DNA from: Alnus glutinosa
Taxonomy: Eukaryota > Streptophyta > Magnoliopsida > Fagales > Betulaceae
Direction of reading: 5' to 3'
DNA: 64,000 bases
Assembly: GCF_958979055.1 (NCBI RefSeq)
Contig: NC_084889.1
Coordinates: 1,922,001-1,986,000 of the forward strand
Part shown: one piece after another, positions 22,921-35,647 of the stretch
How the letters are laid out: each line of letters opens with the position of its first letter
Numbering within the stretch: the stretch's first letter is position 1
Made by a program: the position numbers and the translations under genes
The notes under the pieces: generated by a model
What the model was told of the DNA's origin: nothing
The model's input: only the letters and a program-made list of their open reading frames with translations
Databases searched by the model: none

Positions 22921-24640
22921 CGATAGAATATATTTAATAGCGCTGGCATATATTTTCTCCATCTTCTTTTAATTTAATTTGGTGTCACAATCTAAGTAGG
23001 CTATTCACTTAAATGAACAGACGGGTGGCATTGCACCCTAGATCGCAAGCAACTGAAAAGCTAGATGTATTAAGAGCCAACTACATTTTGTTAGACGAAG
23101 AACCAAAACACCTGGACTTTGCATTTTGCAACTTATTTGACATGTCATGAATCTTGATTGAGATAAACATCATCCTTGAAGAATTAAGTGCCAACTAATT
23201 AATCATTTGACTAGACAAGAATCAAAAAGCTTAAAGTTTAAGCCAATTAGGTTGAAATGGAACCTAATTGTTTAAACTAACTTAAAGACCGGGTTGTTGG
23301 GCGCTGCTTGGTCCAATCCCATATTGAATCTTTGAAAAGAACACCCACATTAATTTATAACTGTAGCTCTCCCGCGGAGGGACCGATACGGGACGGAACT
23401 AAAAAATTAATTTTAGAGCGTTAGACTGTAGTAAAAAAAAATAAAATTGAGAGGCCAAAGTATAAAAAGGAGAACTTAAAATGTGTGTATGTGTATGTTT
23501 TTATTATTATTTTAACAAATTTCAAAGCTAAAATGACACTTTAAAATATATATATATATATATATTTTTTGCTAGAGGAGGGGGCTGGAGGGGGCATCGC
23601 CCACCAGCACGCCCCCTTTGGGTCCGTCAATGACACAAATAATACACGTATATCATATAGTTGCAAGAGTAATATTATATACACACCTACCTTTTTATGT
23701 TGACATGGTACTTTTAAAGGTAAATTCGTAGTGTTATGTTAACCTACTAAATTAATGATAAAATAGTGAAGTGGTATGTAAGGCTACTCTAATTGCAATT
23801 TAGAGGGAAATAATTAGGGGTTAGGATTGTAAATATTCGGAAAATGATAGTCTAGTACCACTATTTGATGACATTTGTAGTTTTGTACTCATCTCTTCCG
23901 TGCGTTTTTGAGAGCCACATAAAGTCTTTTTTCTTTTCTTTTTTTTCTTTTTTTTTTTGACAATGATCAATGAGTAATTCGGTTAATGCATTCAATGTTA
24001 ATTAAGTATCCATAAAAAAAAATGAGGTAACTTTTAAAATTGTCATTTGATCAAAATCATCATTTGATAAATTACAAGTCCAATGGTGATTTTTAAAAGT
24101 CATCTCGTCTCAAGGGGTAGCTTAATCGGTTGGAGACCACGTCTTATGAAGCGAATATCACTACTCTAAATCTCCATCCCCCTCTTCTGTGGACATGTCA
24201 AAAAAAAAAAAAAAAACCACCTCATTTTTTAATGAACACTTAATGTATTAATAGAATTACTCATAATGGGGGCACAACATCAAATGTGACGGAGGTTTCG
24301 CCGCTGATGATACCAAATTTTGCACGTTTGAATTGAGTTGTGGATCACCTTCAGAACAAACAATGAAAGAGCTATTGGAGTGGTGTTGGCCCGTAACCAG
24401 CGGAAAAGCCTTTGATGGTCAAGTCAATATTTTTAACATAAAATAAAATAAAACAAAAAATAAAATAAAAAAAAGTTAAAAGAATTCTTCTGAGAAAAAA
24501 GAACGCCCCTTCCCCCAATTTTTTTTTTAAGTTTTGTCTCCTCTCCTTAAATTCTAATTCCGCCACACATTTATTAGTCAAGACAAACTCTTACTTGAAA
24601 CCCTAAAACTTTGATACACAAATGATGTTATAATAAAACC
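22921..24640. other. Intergenic DNA, no gene seen
   Basis: AT-rich, with an AT microsatellite (about 23548-23565) and a short GC-rich transposon-like patch (23573-23630). Confidence 0.45.
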
Positions 24641-24646
24641 ATGTTA

Positions 24647-25200
24647 AGAGCATTTGTAATGAGCTCGTCAAAGTGAGGAAATCGTCAAAATCAACTGAGT
24701 TTCATCAAAATCGTGTCTGTAACAAACTCGTCTCTACTACAGTAAATTTGGTGAGAGCTAAAATGGCTCGTCTGGTCTACTGGGGGCAAAGTCGATCGTC
24801 TCTTATTGTTTTGCAATATTTTATTCAATTTCGCGGGTGAAGGTCGTTGGTCAAAGATGGAAATAGATTAAGGGCAAAATCGATCGAGAAGATGCCGGCC
24901 GTTGAAGAAGCTGGTCATCGTGGAAAGTCGGTTCCGGTAGATCTAGAAGTAGAGAAGGTCGAGCCTCCACCGGTCGTCGAAGCAGAGAAGGTTGAGCCTT
25001 CACCTGTCGTCGAGCCTCACCGGTTGTCGAAGAAGCTGGTTCGCGATGAACAGTCGGGCCGTCAAGCCTCCACCGGTCGTGAAGTCGTTGGTCGTCAAAG
25101 GTTGGGTCCGGTGGAAGTAGGGTTGGGTTCGGTGGAAGTTTGGATTGGGTCTTTTGTCAAAAGTGTCCACTATGGCATGTACATGGATCATTAATTAATA
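24647..25200 (+). repeat. Region with in-frame repeated motif, probable transposon interior
   Basis: The left side starts AAGAGCATTTGTAATGAGC, resembling ends of common plant TIR elements. A frame at 24847-25194 encodes repeats of the form VEKVEPPPVVEAEKVEPSPV, but it opens with TTG, not ATG, and the reverse strand is open as well. I regard it as a repeat-driven open frame rather than a gene. The right boundary is not clear. Confidence 0.35.
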
Positions 25201-25343
25201 TTAATAGTGAAAGAAAACTGATAAAGACTCAACATTCAACCCACATGATAAATGCTAAACTAGTATGGAACCTAATCAACTAAAGAATGAAACTCAACTA
25301 AAATTGGTAATTCCTAGCCTATTTGGAGAATTAATAAAGTTAT

Positions 25344-25525
25344 GGGAAATGATAGGCAGGGGACACTCATCCATCCCCTGTCCTACTTTTAATAATAAAA
25401 TAATATATTATATAAACAAAAAGTGAAAAAATCAAAAATAATAAATGAAAAAAAAATATAATATATTATTTTATTATTAAAAGTAGGACAGGGGTCGGAG
25501 GAGTGTCCCCTGCCTATCATTTCCC
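25344..25525. mobile_element. Foldback MITE with 9-bp target duplication (Mutator-like)
   Basis: The 182-bp element is nearly a full palindrome. It starts GGGAAATGATAGGCAGGGG and ends with the inverse, and the arms continue through CCCTGTCCTACTTTTAATA to an AT-rich centre. An exact 9-bp duplication TAAAGTTAT lies at 25335-25343 and 25526-25534. The length of the duplication points to the Mutator superfamily. Confidence 0.84.
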
Positions 25526-25534
25526 TAAAGTTAT

Positions 25535-26911
25535 TGTTTGAACCAAATTGTGAAGAAAGTCGGTTGGATCGTGAAATAGTGTGAAAACTCTTTCCTTTTG
25601 TATTACCATGCATCTATATGGACTGTTGCGATTGCACTGCTGTTAGAATATGAGTGCGATCAAACGGTTTGGCTTTGACTCCCAAATATACGCACCGATC
25701 GCACACTCATTTGAACGAGTGTGCGATCGGGCCATTCTGTTTGGTCAAAACATTTGCATCTTGCTTAGCAAATGTTTAGCTAAAGTATCACATTTTTTTT
25801 TATTTGAATTGCCTATTTTTTCAAAGCACTTACATCTGGCACAACAATTTAGTTATCCAATTTCTCTATTTTATTTAAATATTTGTTCTCTATTCTTTCT
25901 CCGGTACCATAGCCACATCTGGCATACTTGTTATTATTATTATTTAAAAAAAAAAAAAAAAACTATTAAGAAAGCTTATATTGCTAGTAAACCATCTTCT
26001 TTTATGGTGAGCTATATTATTTTAGTTTCATTAAGCATTATTTTATACTTAGAGAATAATATAAGATAAATATGAAATTAGTTTATAAAAAATTTCAAAA
26101 GATATAAGTATAATGAAAAAAGCTGGGAAGTAATGTCAGATGCTATATTTTTATTCCACAATGATGACACGACAGTTTCAACCAAACCTTGAATATATAT
26201 ATTTCTTTTAATAAGGATTAATCCAATGATCAATTTATTCTATGATTTGTTCTATGATTATTTTCTTTTAGACAACTTAAAAATATGTTTGTTTATATTC
26301 TATGATTGTTCATTTGTAGTTTATCAACCTTGATTATCTCTTATGGGGTTGTAATTTAAATTTATGAATGATGTCGAAATTAAAAACTATTGATTCAAAA
26401 GAAAAGAAGTTGACATTTCATAAAATAATATATTATTGGATTTTAATAAAAACTTCAAATCTCAAAGATCATCATTTAAAATGTCAAATTCTAGAATCTC
26501 AATGGTTAAAGTTGATAAACATTCATTTTTACTTTTAAATTGCATTTGTCATATTTTTAATTGGCCTCTAAAACAGTAAATTTCTGAATCTGCCACTGTC
26601 TTTCTCCAGTAATCATATTTTTGAAATTCCATGATCGTTGTAGCATTTGATACCATTTCCTTGATATGTTAATTACCAGTAAAATTAATTTATTGACCAA
26701 GAAATAGAGAAAAGGCTAATCTTATAAATATTTCTTCCAATAATGTTCGATATTCCAAGGCTAAGCTTTGTTGTCAACTGCAAATAAACTGCAAATGGGT
26801 GCAGAGGAACAATACCGAATTTCCTAGACATAAACATTAAAGTTTAGTTTCCAACTTCGCCTCGGATCTGTTATGCTTCTTCTTTCTTCTTCTTCTTCTT
26901 CTTCTTCTTCT

Positions 26912-26956
<45 letters not shown>

Positions 26957-27822
26957 TATTTTCTTGAATTAATTCTGGGTATTGAGTCGGACAATACATA
27001 AAAGGAACCAAATTATACACTTAATTGAGTATTTCTCAAAAAATAATATGACTTTTAAAATTGTAATTTGATTTGTGATATATCAATATTAAATTTAGAT
27101 TAAATAGTAATTTAAAAAGTCACTTTATTTTTAGAAGAAGAAAATGAGAATTTCCCGAATTACTCCATTAGAATTACAAGGATGCAACTCTTTTTAGGGT
27201 CTTCTGTTGATTTGTGATAGAGCTAGAATTTATAATTATAGGGGGGAAAAAAATAAAGAATATAACTAAAAATTGATTAAAAATGTTCTCCTACATTCAG
27301 TGACGGGCACAGCGGACATTTGCCACCTCTTGCCCCGTTGGCTCCGCCATTGTGTTTGATAATGCTGTAGATAAGCATTTATAAATGCTTCGATAAATAT
27401 TTTTGGACGGAGTACTACTATATGTTATATTTTTATCCTACAATGCTTTGAATTGATCAAAGAGCTGATTAAGACCGCTGTATCATCATTATGAAATAAT
27501 TGTGTAATAATAACAATGTAGTTTTTTGCGTTACTTTTTTGGATAATAGAAAAAGAGTGTAGCAATATATATAGCATTAATGTGAACCTTTGGAATAAGA
27601 GCAACGGCAGTAGATTTATCACCCTAGGTTAATTTCCCAGAACTGAAGAAAGATAAATAGCATATTTGCCATTGAAAAATGATTATATATATGGGAACCG
27701 TGAAGAGAATAAATTAAATTTGACCATTCCTGGTAATTTATTTGCTGTCGATCGGCACAGGTAGAGCAAATAAATTTTGTTGTACGGTAACAATTTCTTC
27801 CCGAAAAGCTTTGTTTATATAA
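25535..27822. other. AT-rich intergenic DNA
   Basis: No gene seen. It includes a TTC/CT microsatellite (26877-26951) and a transposon-like 'ttggctccgcc' remnant near 27338-27350. The frame at 25650-26069 is hydrophobic low-complexity sequence with no family match. Confidence 0.45.
26877..26951. repeat. (TTC)n(TC)n microsatellite
   Basis: A compound array of about 75 bp. Confidence 0.9.
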
Positions 27823-28799
27823 GAGCACTAGTAACAGATGCCTTATAAGTGGTTCTATTCCTTAAAATAAGAAAAATTTGTAAAAAGTTACAAAAAAACA
27901 AGCCACAGCAGTTACCCTATTATAGGGCTCCATCATTGGGTAGCACTGTAGCTACCCAATACCGCTACCCAATACCTTATTTTAATAATAAAAAAAATCT
28001 CTATCCTCTCTTCTCTCTCCTCTCTGGCTCTCTCTAGTCTCCTCTCTCCTCTATGGCTCTCACGCGTCCTGAAGCAGATGAAGCAGGGAGATGGGTTGGC
28101 GAAAAAACAGTACGCATCTTGTTGTCGGCGAACTCACGGCCTCTCCGGCGCTGGAAGCAGATGAAGACGGCGATCCCAAAAAGGACGGAGGAGATGGCAA
28201 TCCCGATGGGTTGGGGGTGGAACTGGAAAATGGGATATTGGGTGCGGCTTATCTTCTCCAAAGTTCAAGAGTCTGAAACCGAGACTGCCTAGTTCCTCTT
28301 CTCGCCCTTTCGGGTCGAGCTACTTGACGAGAAAGAGTCCGTTTGAACACCGATACGACACGTCGGAGAGGGTGAAGCGTGGCTCAAGACCCTCGAGGAG
28401 AACTTGACCCTGACCTGGATCGTCATCGACCTAACCCGAAATTGCACGGCGAACGTGTCCAGCCGGAGACCCACTGGTTGACTGGGGAGATACAGCTCAT
28501 GTTCGCGACGATCATGGCTGGTGAAATGGCGTTGTCGTCGAAGTTGGTAGGTTTTGAGAGAGAGAGAGAGAGAGGACGGAGAAGGAGAGAGCAAGACAGA
28601 ATAAAAAAATGAATAAAAAAATAAAAGTATGAAAGATAAAAAAGAATAAAATAAGAGTAAAAAAAAGTATTTGATTGATATAGAGAAAATTAAGGGAATC
28701 TATTGTGAGATGTTTTTTTATAAGGAATCAAAAAGTGGTTTAGTTTTCTAAATTTTTCCTAAATTAAGAAAAATAGTTAAGTGTCTGCTGCTAATGCTC
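27823..28799. mobile_element. Probable TIR element with GC-rich interior
   Basis: The left end GAGCACTAGTAACAGATGCC and the inverted right end GAGCATTAGCAGCAGACACT are similar. The next stretch (GGTTCTATTCCTTAAAATAAG against inverted TTTTTCTTAATTTAGG) is weaker. The interior (28010-28600) is GC-rich and starts with CT repeats. Short frames on both strands there have no recognisable product. The flanks TAA and TAC are weak evidence for a 3-bp target duplication. Confidence 0.5.
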
Positions 28800-31287
28800 T
28801 ACCACAAACAAAATGCAAAAAGTCTACACAAACAGTAACGCACATGTTAAGCTAGAATTGGTTGGTGAGTTATAATCAATCAATGAGGCTGTGTACGAAC
28901 AAAATACATTTCAAAATTGAGATTTCGTACAGTATCTTAACAATAAATTTCATAACTAAAAAAAAAAAAATATAGAAATTGAGATCTGATCTCGTGGTAT
29001 TGCACTGGATACAATACATATTAGTTGGACCGTTCAGTCAAATTTCAAATGAATGAGCCATATGACATCGTACAACAGTGCATGGGGTCAAAAGGTGCAA
29101 AGGGTGGTAACATGGAATACTGAAACACTCATAATGTGTTGGGAAATTATCATTCTCTAAATCCAAGTGAACTCATGATCAAATTGTACCTGATCGGATC
29201 CGTCAGGTAGGAGATGAACCGGCCGGACATTCACATTCGGGTATGTGCGCTGCTCAATGTAGGAAGTGAGTCAATCACCGAGATGGAAGCGTACTGCCAA
29301 CCATAGAGGCAATAAGGTCTCAATACAAGCGAACGATTGTATTGAGGATGCCGCCGAGACTCGTAGTACAAAGTACAACTATCTTGACAGGTATGGAGGG
29401 TTTAGTGATTAAGGTCTTCAGCATTTATTAATCTAAACACTTACTATGGTCAAATCAGATCAAAGACCTGATTCAGTGTCAGTATTGCACACATAACCTC
29501 TCTGCGCCATATTGGGTGTCGGACCACCATGCCGAGTCACTATTCACATTGTACCGGATCATTGTTCATCACATACCCTGATGGTCAGTAATTCCAAAAA
29601 ATTAGGGACACCCATACACGCCAACCAATCCAATGAGTCCATAAATATATTGCTAAGCAGGTATTTAGAAGGATTGATTTTATTTTACACTTCCTAGCGA
29701 TTCTCTACGGACTTAAGCATCGGATGAGGTTCTGTCGGCCAACCCCCGACGATTCTTTACTGTTTTGCAAGTTCTTGTATCCGAGCTATTAAAGAGCCAA
29801 TCAAGAGCTGACACGTCATCAAACCAAGAAATGTGCCAACATAATGGATTGAACCCACAACCTCTGTCTAATGAAAGCGATCAGAAGTACCAAAGGGCTC
29901 TTAAGATAAGTGGTCTAATATTTCATTTTAAAACCTTGCTAATATATATCTTTTCCTAAAATAGAAACACATTGTTTGGCTTACCTCCGGTGAAAAAATC
30001 ACTGGAGATTTTTCTATGAAAAAATAAACAATGAAGAAGCTCTAGTGATTTTTTTACTAGAGTAAATCAGATATCCTTGTGTAACATATTATATTATACA
30101 GTCTGTATATATACAATATCTTTAAAAAAACATTATATATATTTTTATGACGTTTAATTGTATATATATATATATTATATATACCATACTTTCATTAACC
30201 ATACTTTTTTAAAGAAAAAAAGAATTAATAGCTTTCATTGCTTAATCAAGAAATTAAAATAGAGTTGATTGCAAACTCAATCTCTTAAAAATAATATACT
30301 TATAATAAATAAAATAATTCGCAAACTCTTGAAAACAAAATGTAAGTGATATACTTATAATAAATATGAATTTCTTTATAGAAATATAAAAATCATACGT
30401 TCTATGAAATAATAGAACACATGAGGTATGGAATAGAAAAGTTTCTGACTCTACACTGATTATAAAAAATCAATATTGAAAAAAAAAACAATGTCACTAG
30501 GATTTAAGTTATGTAGAAATAATTAACTATTAGTAAACACAAAAGGGTGTAAAAATAAAAAGAAATGCCCAAGATTGAATTTTATATTTTAATCATATTT
30601 GAGGGGCATAGTTAAAATAAGTAAGTAGCAGTTAAACATAAACAATTGGAAATAAATTTAAGCAATTTTTTTTTTTTTCTACGATAGGCCCCAGAAATTG
30701 GGAACCCATGCTTCAAATTTATATAGGAAGAAAACATGAGGTATTGATTTGAGGAAAAAAAAAAATGCAAAATCAATAATTATTGATGGTACAAAAAGTG
30801 ATTCGAAACGCCCAGTGACAAGTAAAATTAACAAATAAGTCTCTACAATCAACTTTCACCCAAGCTTTTGGCAAAAACTATCATAGTATTACGCCAGTAC
30901 CAATAATATTACGACACATATCTCTTATGATAAAAGTAAAAGAAAATTTTACTTAACTCTCTAAATTTTTTTTATCACTTTTGCAATCTCTTATATAAAG
31001 TTAAAAAACTTTTAATTTAGTGTATCAAATTTTTATTTTTTTTACAATCTCATCCCCCTCTTCAAGGTTTAGGGTTAACTCAGATGGTGAAATTGTAAAA
31101 TAATCTTTATATCTGTTCAAACTTTATAAAATTATAATAAATTTTTTTGTTTAAAAAAAATAGGAAACTTTGAGAATTTATTACCGCTAAGTTAGAGCAT
31201 TCCTAACTGCTTATGAAAATTTTGAGCCAAAATAGCTGACTAATTTTCAAAACCCCATCCAACGGCTTATCCAATATTTTATCTACT
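28800..31287. other. Intergenic DNA with LTR-like remnants
   Basis: Bases about 29130-29960 contain phrases typical of plant Ty3/Gypsy LTRs (for example GACTTAAGCATCGGATGAGG at 29710-29729, then a CCCCCGACGA block). No reverse transcriptase, integrase or gag frame is present. The rest is AT-rich with no gene seen. Bases about 31193-31287 resemble the left end of another TIR element (AGAGCATTCCTAACTGC) into which the palindromic element inserted. Confidence 0.4.
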
Positions 31288-31296
31288 TTATTAAAA

Positions 31297-31881
31297 TGGA
31301 TAATTGTACCGTTGGTCCCTGTGGTATGCCATAATTATTTTTCACTCCCTATGGTTTAAAAAGTGCATGGGAGGTCCTTATGGTATGCAATAATTACAAA
31401 TCGATCACTGGCATCAAATTCTGTTAAAATTTTTAACAGATTCCGTCAAATACCACGTCAGCGCCACGTGTCGCCATCTTATTGGCGACACGTGGCGCTG
31501 ACATGCACATCTTAATAAAATAATATAAATTTATTAAAAAATAAATAAATATACTTATTTTTTTAAAAACGAAAAAAAACCCCCTTGCCCCATTTTTTCT
31601 TTTTTTCTTTTTTAAAAAAATAAGTATATTTATTTATTTTTTAATAAATTTATATTATTTTATGAAGATGTGCATGTCAGCGCCACGTGTCGCCAATAAG
31701 ATGGCGACAAGTGGCGCTGACGTGGTATTTGACGGAATCTGTTAAAAATTTTAACAGAATTTGACGTCAGGGATCAATTTGTAATTATTGCATACCACAA
31801 GGACCACCCATGCACTTTTTAAACCATAGGGAGTGAAAAATAATTATGGCATACCACAGGGACCAACGTTGCAATTATCCC
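31297..31881. mobile_element. Long palindromic Mutator-like MITE carrying G-box motifs
   Basis: The 585-bp element has inverted arms of about 270 bp each around a short C/T-rich loop (about 31572-31608). It is flanked by an exact 9-bp duplication TTATTAAAA (31288-31296 and 31882-31890), the Mutator signature. Inside each arm is a second inverted repeat, GTCAGCGCCACGTGTCGCC facing its reverse complement. CACGTG G-boxes, also matching the ABRE core ACGTGTC, occur at 31465-31470, 31489-31494 and 31684-31689. A fourth site has decayed to CAAGTG. No coding capacity. Confidence 0.87.
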
Positions 31882-31890
31882 TTATTAAAA

Positions 31891-32595
31891 TAATCATTTT
31901 AAAAAAAAATTATTCAACTAGAAACCAGAAGAGACAACGTTCTTTTTCTTCTTCTAAAAAAAAAAAACTTCTTCTTCAACCTTTCAAACGAAAACCATAA
32001 CAAAAATAGCTAGAATTTCTCTTCTTCTTCAAACTTTTTCTAGTTTCCCTTTCTTTCCAGACAACCAAACGGCACATAGAAACAAAAATCGGATGAAAAA
32101 TCAAAAACATTATCAAACAAAAATCAGACGATGGTGAAGGGGAGGATGAAGAAGGGGAATAGGCTAGGGAAATCAACGCAAAAGAAATAAATCAGGGTGA
32201 AGAATAATATCTGGGACTTGTATAATACTGGGTGATTTGGTTCTGCAAAATGAAATTGGGTGATTTTGCTGCTTATTTGAAGGACAGTGTCTTCCTTTTC
32301 GTTCATGGCTTTAGGGTAAAGAATATGAGAAATTGGTTTGGTGGTATATGGGTGTCCACGGTCCACTTGCCTTCATTTCGTCCATGGCTTTAGGGTGGAG
32401 AAGATGAGAAAGCTGGACTTCCTTTCGTCCATGGTAGAAGGCGCAAGGAAAGAGGAGGTGAGAAAAAAGATTAAAAAAGAGAGAGAAAAGATGAGTAATA
32501 AGAAAGGAAAATGCTAAAAAGACTTGTAGTGCACAACAAGTGCACTACCCAAAGGCATGAGTCACACCTCAATGTGCTTTAAGATAAAACACTAA
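31891..32595. other. Spacer with local tandem repeats
   Basis: Three imperfect copies of a unit around 'cttcctttcgtccatggctttagggt' lie at about 32288-32440. Bases about 32520-32592 resemble one part of the hairpin element found at 22790-22920. No gene seen. Confidence 0.4.
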
Positions 32596-33230
32596 GGCCA
32601 TCTCTAGCAGTTATGGTTAAAATAGCTATTCAAAAAGCCTCAATCTCTACTTTAACCACTGGTTTTCTTAAAATCACTCCAACAATAATCTCTATTCCAC
32701 ACTTCATTTTCTTTAAATAATATTTTTTTAATATTTTTTTATTGTTTTATTTTCTTTCTCTCCCTCCTCCCTCCCTCTCTCTCTCGGATCACTCCTCCTC
32801 AGTCCTCACCGGTGGGTTCACCAGAAATAATTTCACACCCTGCTCGCCGACAATCGGCCCCTCTGCTTGCCAGAAAAAATCGGCGCCTCTCCTCGGTCGA
32901 CCCACCTTTCTCAGATCTCCTTCTCTCCGATTCTTCTCCTTCCTTCTTCGTCGAACCCTAATAAGCGGGGAAGTGGGGGGACATGCGGGATTGCAGAGGA
33001 GAAGTGAGCGAGAGAGAGAGAGAGGCTGAAGTGAGGAGATGGTGAGAGAAAGAAAAAAATATAATATAAAATATAATAACTGATGAACAGTGAATAGCCA
33101 GTAGTGGCTATTCACTGTTGATGAAGTTAAGGAAAAAATTATAATGGCTATTCTGTTGGATGAAGAAAAAGTGGTAAAAATAGTCAAATTTGACTTTTTG
33201 GTTAAAATGAAGCTTCTGCTGGAGATGGCC
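32596..33230. mobile_element. PIF/Harbinger-like (Tourist-type) MITE
   Basis: The 635-bp element begins GGCCATCTCTAGCAG and ends CTGCTGGAGATGGCC, with partial similarity inward (TTAAAATAGCTATT against its inverted counterpart). It is flanked by TAA at 32593-32595 and 33231-33233, the 3-bp TWA duplication typical of PIF/Harbinger. The interior has CT repeats and a GC-rich block but no transposase. Confidence 0.72.
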
Positions 33231-33233
33231 TAA

Positions 33234-34040
33234 GAGTGCATGGATCATTTCCTAATAAAAAATTATGCATCTAGCAACAGTATCATGCCATGTGGCGTGA
33301 TACCGTACACAAACCCATTTTGGATTTCTTTTTAGGTAAGCTGATGGAAGATGTTTTTGGGCTTTTTCTTACCTATTCTAACTTAAAGTGCTGGATAGCA
33401 AATTCGTTGCGAGTACTCTTAAAATTTAATGAAAAATTTTAACAAAATGGTAAGATTATAAATTTTTTAAAATTTGATACATTAAATTGAGACTTTTTTA
33501 ACTTTACGAAAAAGATTGTAAAAATGATAAAAGTAGACAAAATTTAAATGATTTTTTTTTAAAAAAAAATAATATAAAATATAGAGTCGTGTTAGTTGGG
33601 ACACCATCACACCACTGCATTAAAGACCCTCTCCCCAACCCCCAACTTATATACCAAGATAAGGAAATGATTAAAAAAAAAATTGGTCTACTCTGACTTT
33701 TGTTTTTTAGTTTTATGGTAGCCTTCAAATTCGTGAAAGAAGTCAATACTAACGTCAACTCATTAATTATAACTTCACGTACGTGACCCCTTTGATGGTA
33801 TCAATCTGAATCCATTCGATCGGAACGCATCAGGTAATTACATTCCATAACAATTATCTTGAAGATGCGATGTATAATTCCTCAACCGACTTGAAGTTGA
33901 TTAATAATACTATTTGCACTAATTTATTATCATAATTATTTTATATTTACTAATATAATATATTTTAAGTAATTTTTCTTTCATACTCTTACTCTTCAAG
34001 GCTAATCCCTCATATACATTATGAAAAATCAGCAATTTTT
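33234..34040. other. Intergenic DNA, no gene seen
   Basis: AT-rich. Bases 33236-33262 look like the other half of the hairpin-type repeat split by the PIF-like element. Confidence 0.4.
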
Positions 34041-35053
34041 GAATGATTTCAAACTGTCTAGAAATGGTCAAAAATTATTTTGAATAAAGTCCAGATGGTT
34101 TATTCTGAATGGTTTAAAACAATCCAAAAACATGGGTTTGAAATTCGGGTTATGGACAGTTTGGGCAAAACTGTCTAGAATCATTAATTATTATTATTAT
34201 TTATATTAATATCATTTTTTTTATATTATTATCATTTATTTATTTATTAATATTAATAGCATCTAAACCCTAGCCTCCTCACCATCGGTCTCCTCCCTCT
34301 TAATCTTACGTCCCCACCAATCGGATCTCTGGCCTTCCTCGCCGACAATCGGCCCCACATTCGTCATCGACGGCGGAAGGTCTTCTCTCCTCGCCCGGTT
34401 GATCATTGTCACTGGCGACGGGAACTTCGTGTTCTCCGGCCTTTTCTAGCGGTCCCTCGGCGACGGAAGCGGCGAGTACTGCGTGAACCTTTCGACGGTG
34501 ACTATCGCCTTGGAGTTTTCGGCAAGCTTCCCCTATGAGTTCTCCAGCGACTCGAAGGACGAGGTCTCCGACATGTTGCTGAGCTTGGATCGCATCGGCG
34601 AGTGGAAGCCGGGCGGTGAGTGCAATGACTATGTGAGTCGACGACGCGCAACTCTGAGTTCCTCGACGACGCGATCCGATCGAGCTAGTGATCTAAGTTC
34701 TTCATGGTTGCTTTGTTGTGTTGGCGTTGGTAGCTAGTGGTCTCCTTTTCGGTCGGGTGTAGGGAGCAAGGAGAGGAAGGGAGGAGGGAAAGACAGAAAG
34801 TTTTGTGGGCAAAAATATTTTGGGAGAAATTGAATTGAAGTTGTGTTCATATGAATGCAAGAATTGAACTTACAATATGTGCAAACGGTTTGGGACCAAA
34901 CCGTCTATAACAGTTACAAACGATTTGGTTCAAACCGTCCACAATTTTATTTTATTTTATTTTATTTTATTTTATTTTATTTTTTTTTTTTTTTTTACAG
35001 ACAGTTCTAAAAAAACCATCAATAATTCTCTCTTTTTTTCTTTTTTTGTAGTG
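34041..35053. mobile_element. Possible CACTA-type element remnant
   Basis: The right end is TTTTTTTGTAGTG (35041-35053), the inverse of CACTACAAAAA, typical of plant CACTA termini. Inside it are several short inverted units such as ACGGTTTGGGACCAAACCG and CAAACGATTTGGTTCAAACCG (34883-34940), as in CACTA subterminal regions, and a GC-rich interior (34260-34740). I could not find a matching left CACTA end, so it may be truncated. Confidence 0.4.
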
Positions 35054-35647
35054 ATATGATCCCATGCATGTCAATCTTTTCCAACCATTCTATCCTCTTC
35101 GATGTTCCTGCCATATTTTTTAGGGTAGCAAAAAGCAAGAAGGCCATTATTGGGTCCTATGACAAAGGAAGCAAGCACAAATTGGCATAAAAGAGCACCA
35201 AAAACAATGGGTATCCCGGTGTATTGTTAATTGGCATAGGTCCTCTTCATTTCAAATGAAAATGATACTATTTATTTTATAATTAGAATTTAAAATTAGT
35301 ACATTTCATGATATACATAATTTCATATTATTTGAATTTAAAAAAAAAAAAATGTATTAACAATGGCTTTATATACATGGTTAGAATTTAATCTTTTATT
35401 TGAAATCATTTCCAATCCCTTGGTGGCCAGGGTTGGTTCCAAGTGGTAAGGGGAGTTAAATGAATATTAAAACCATGTTAAGTGAGCGTTGAGTGACGTG
35501 GAGTCCTTCATTTAATCCTCTCATCTGCCTCCCTCACTGCCCTTTAAATCATCGATCCCCACCCTCCCCCTTCCTCGCACCACCTGGTTATATCTCAACC
35601 AAACCTCCTCTAGCTATTTCTCTCTCTCTCTCTCTCTTAGAGCAAAC
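35054..35647 (+). promoter_or_regulatory. Upstream region of the KCS gene
   Basis: A TATA-like TTTAAAT lies at 35543-35549, about 100 bases before the start codon. A CT repeat (about 35619-35638) sits just before it, as in many plant 5' leaders. No other motif is claimed. Confidence 0.4.

Noticed and set aside
24847..25194. 115-residue ORF with VEPPPVVEAEKVEPSPVV repeats
   Set aside because: It starts with TTG, has no ATG at a fitting place, the reverse strand is also open, and the sequence sits next to a TIR-like end.
26877..26951. CRISPR-like array or satellite
   Set aside because: Simple trinucleotide and dinucleotide repeats without spacers. No repeat-spacer pattern occurs anywhere in the window.
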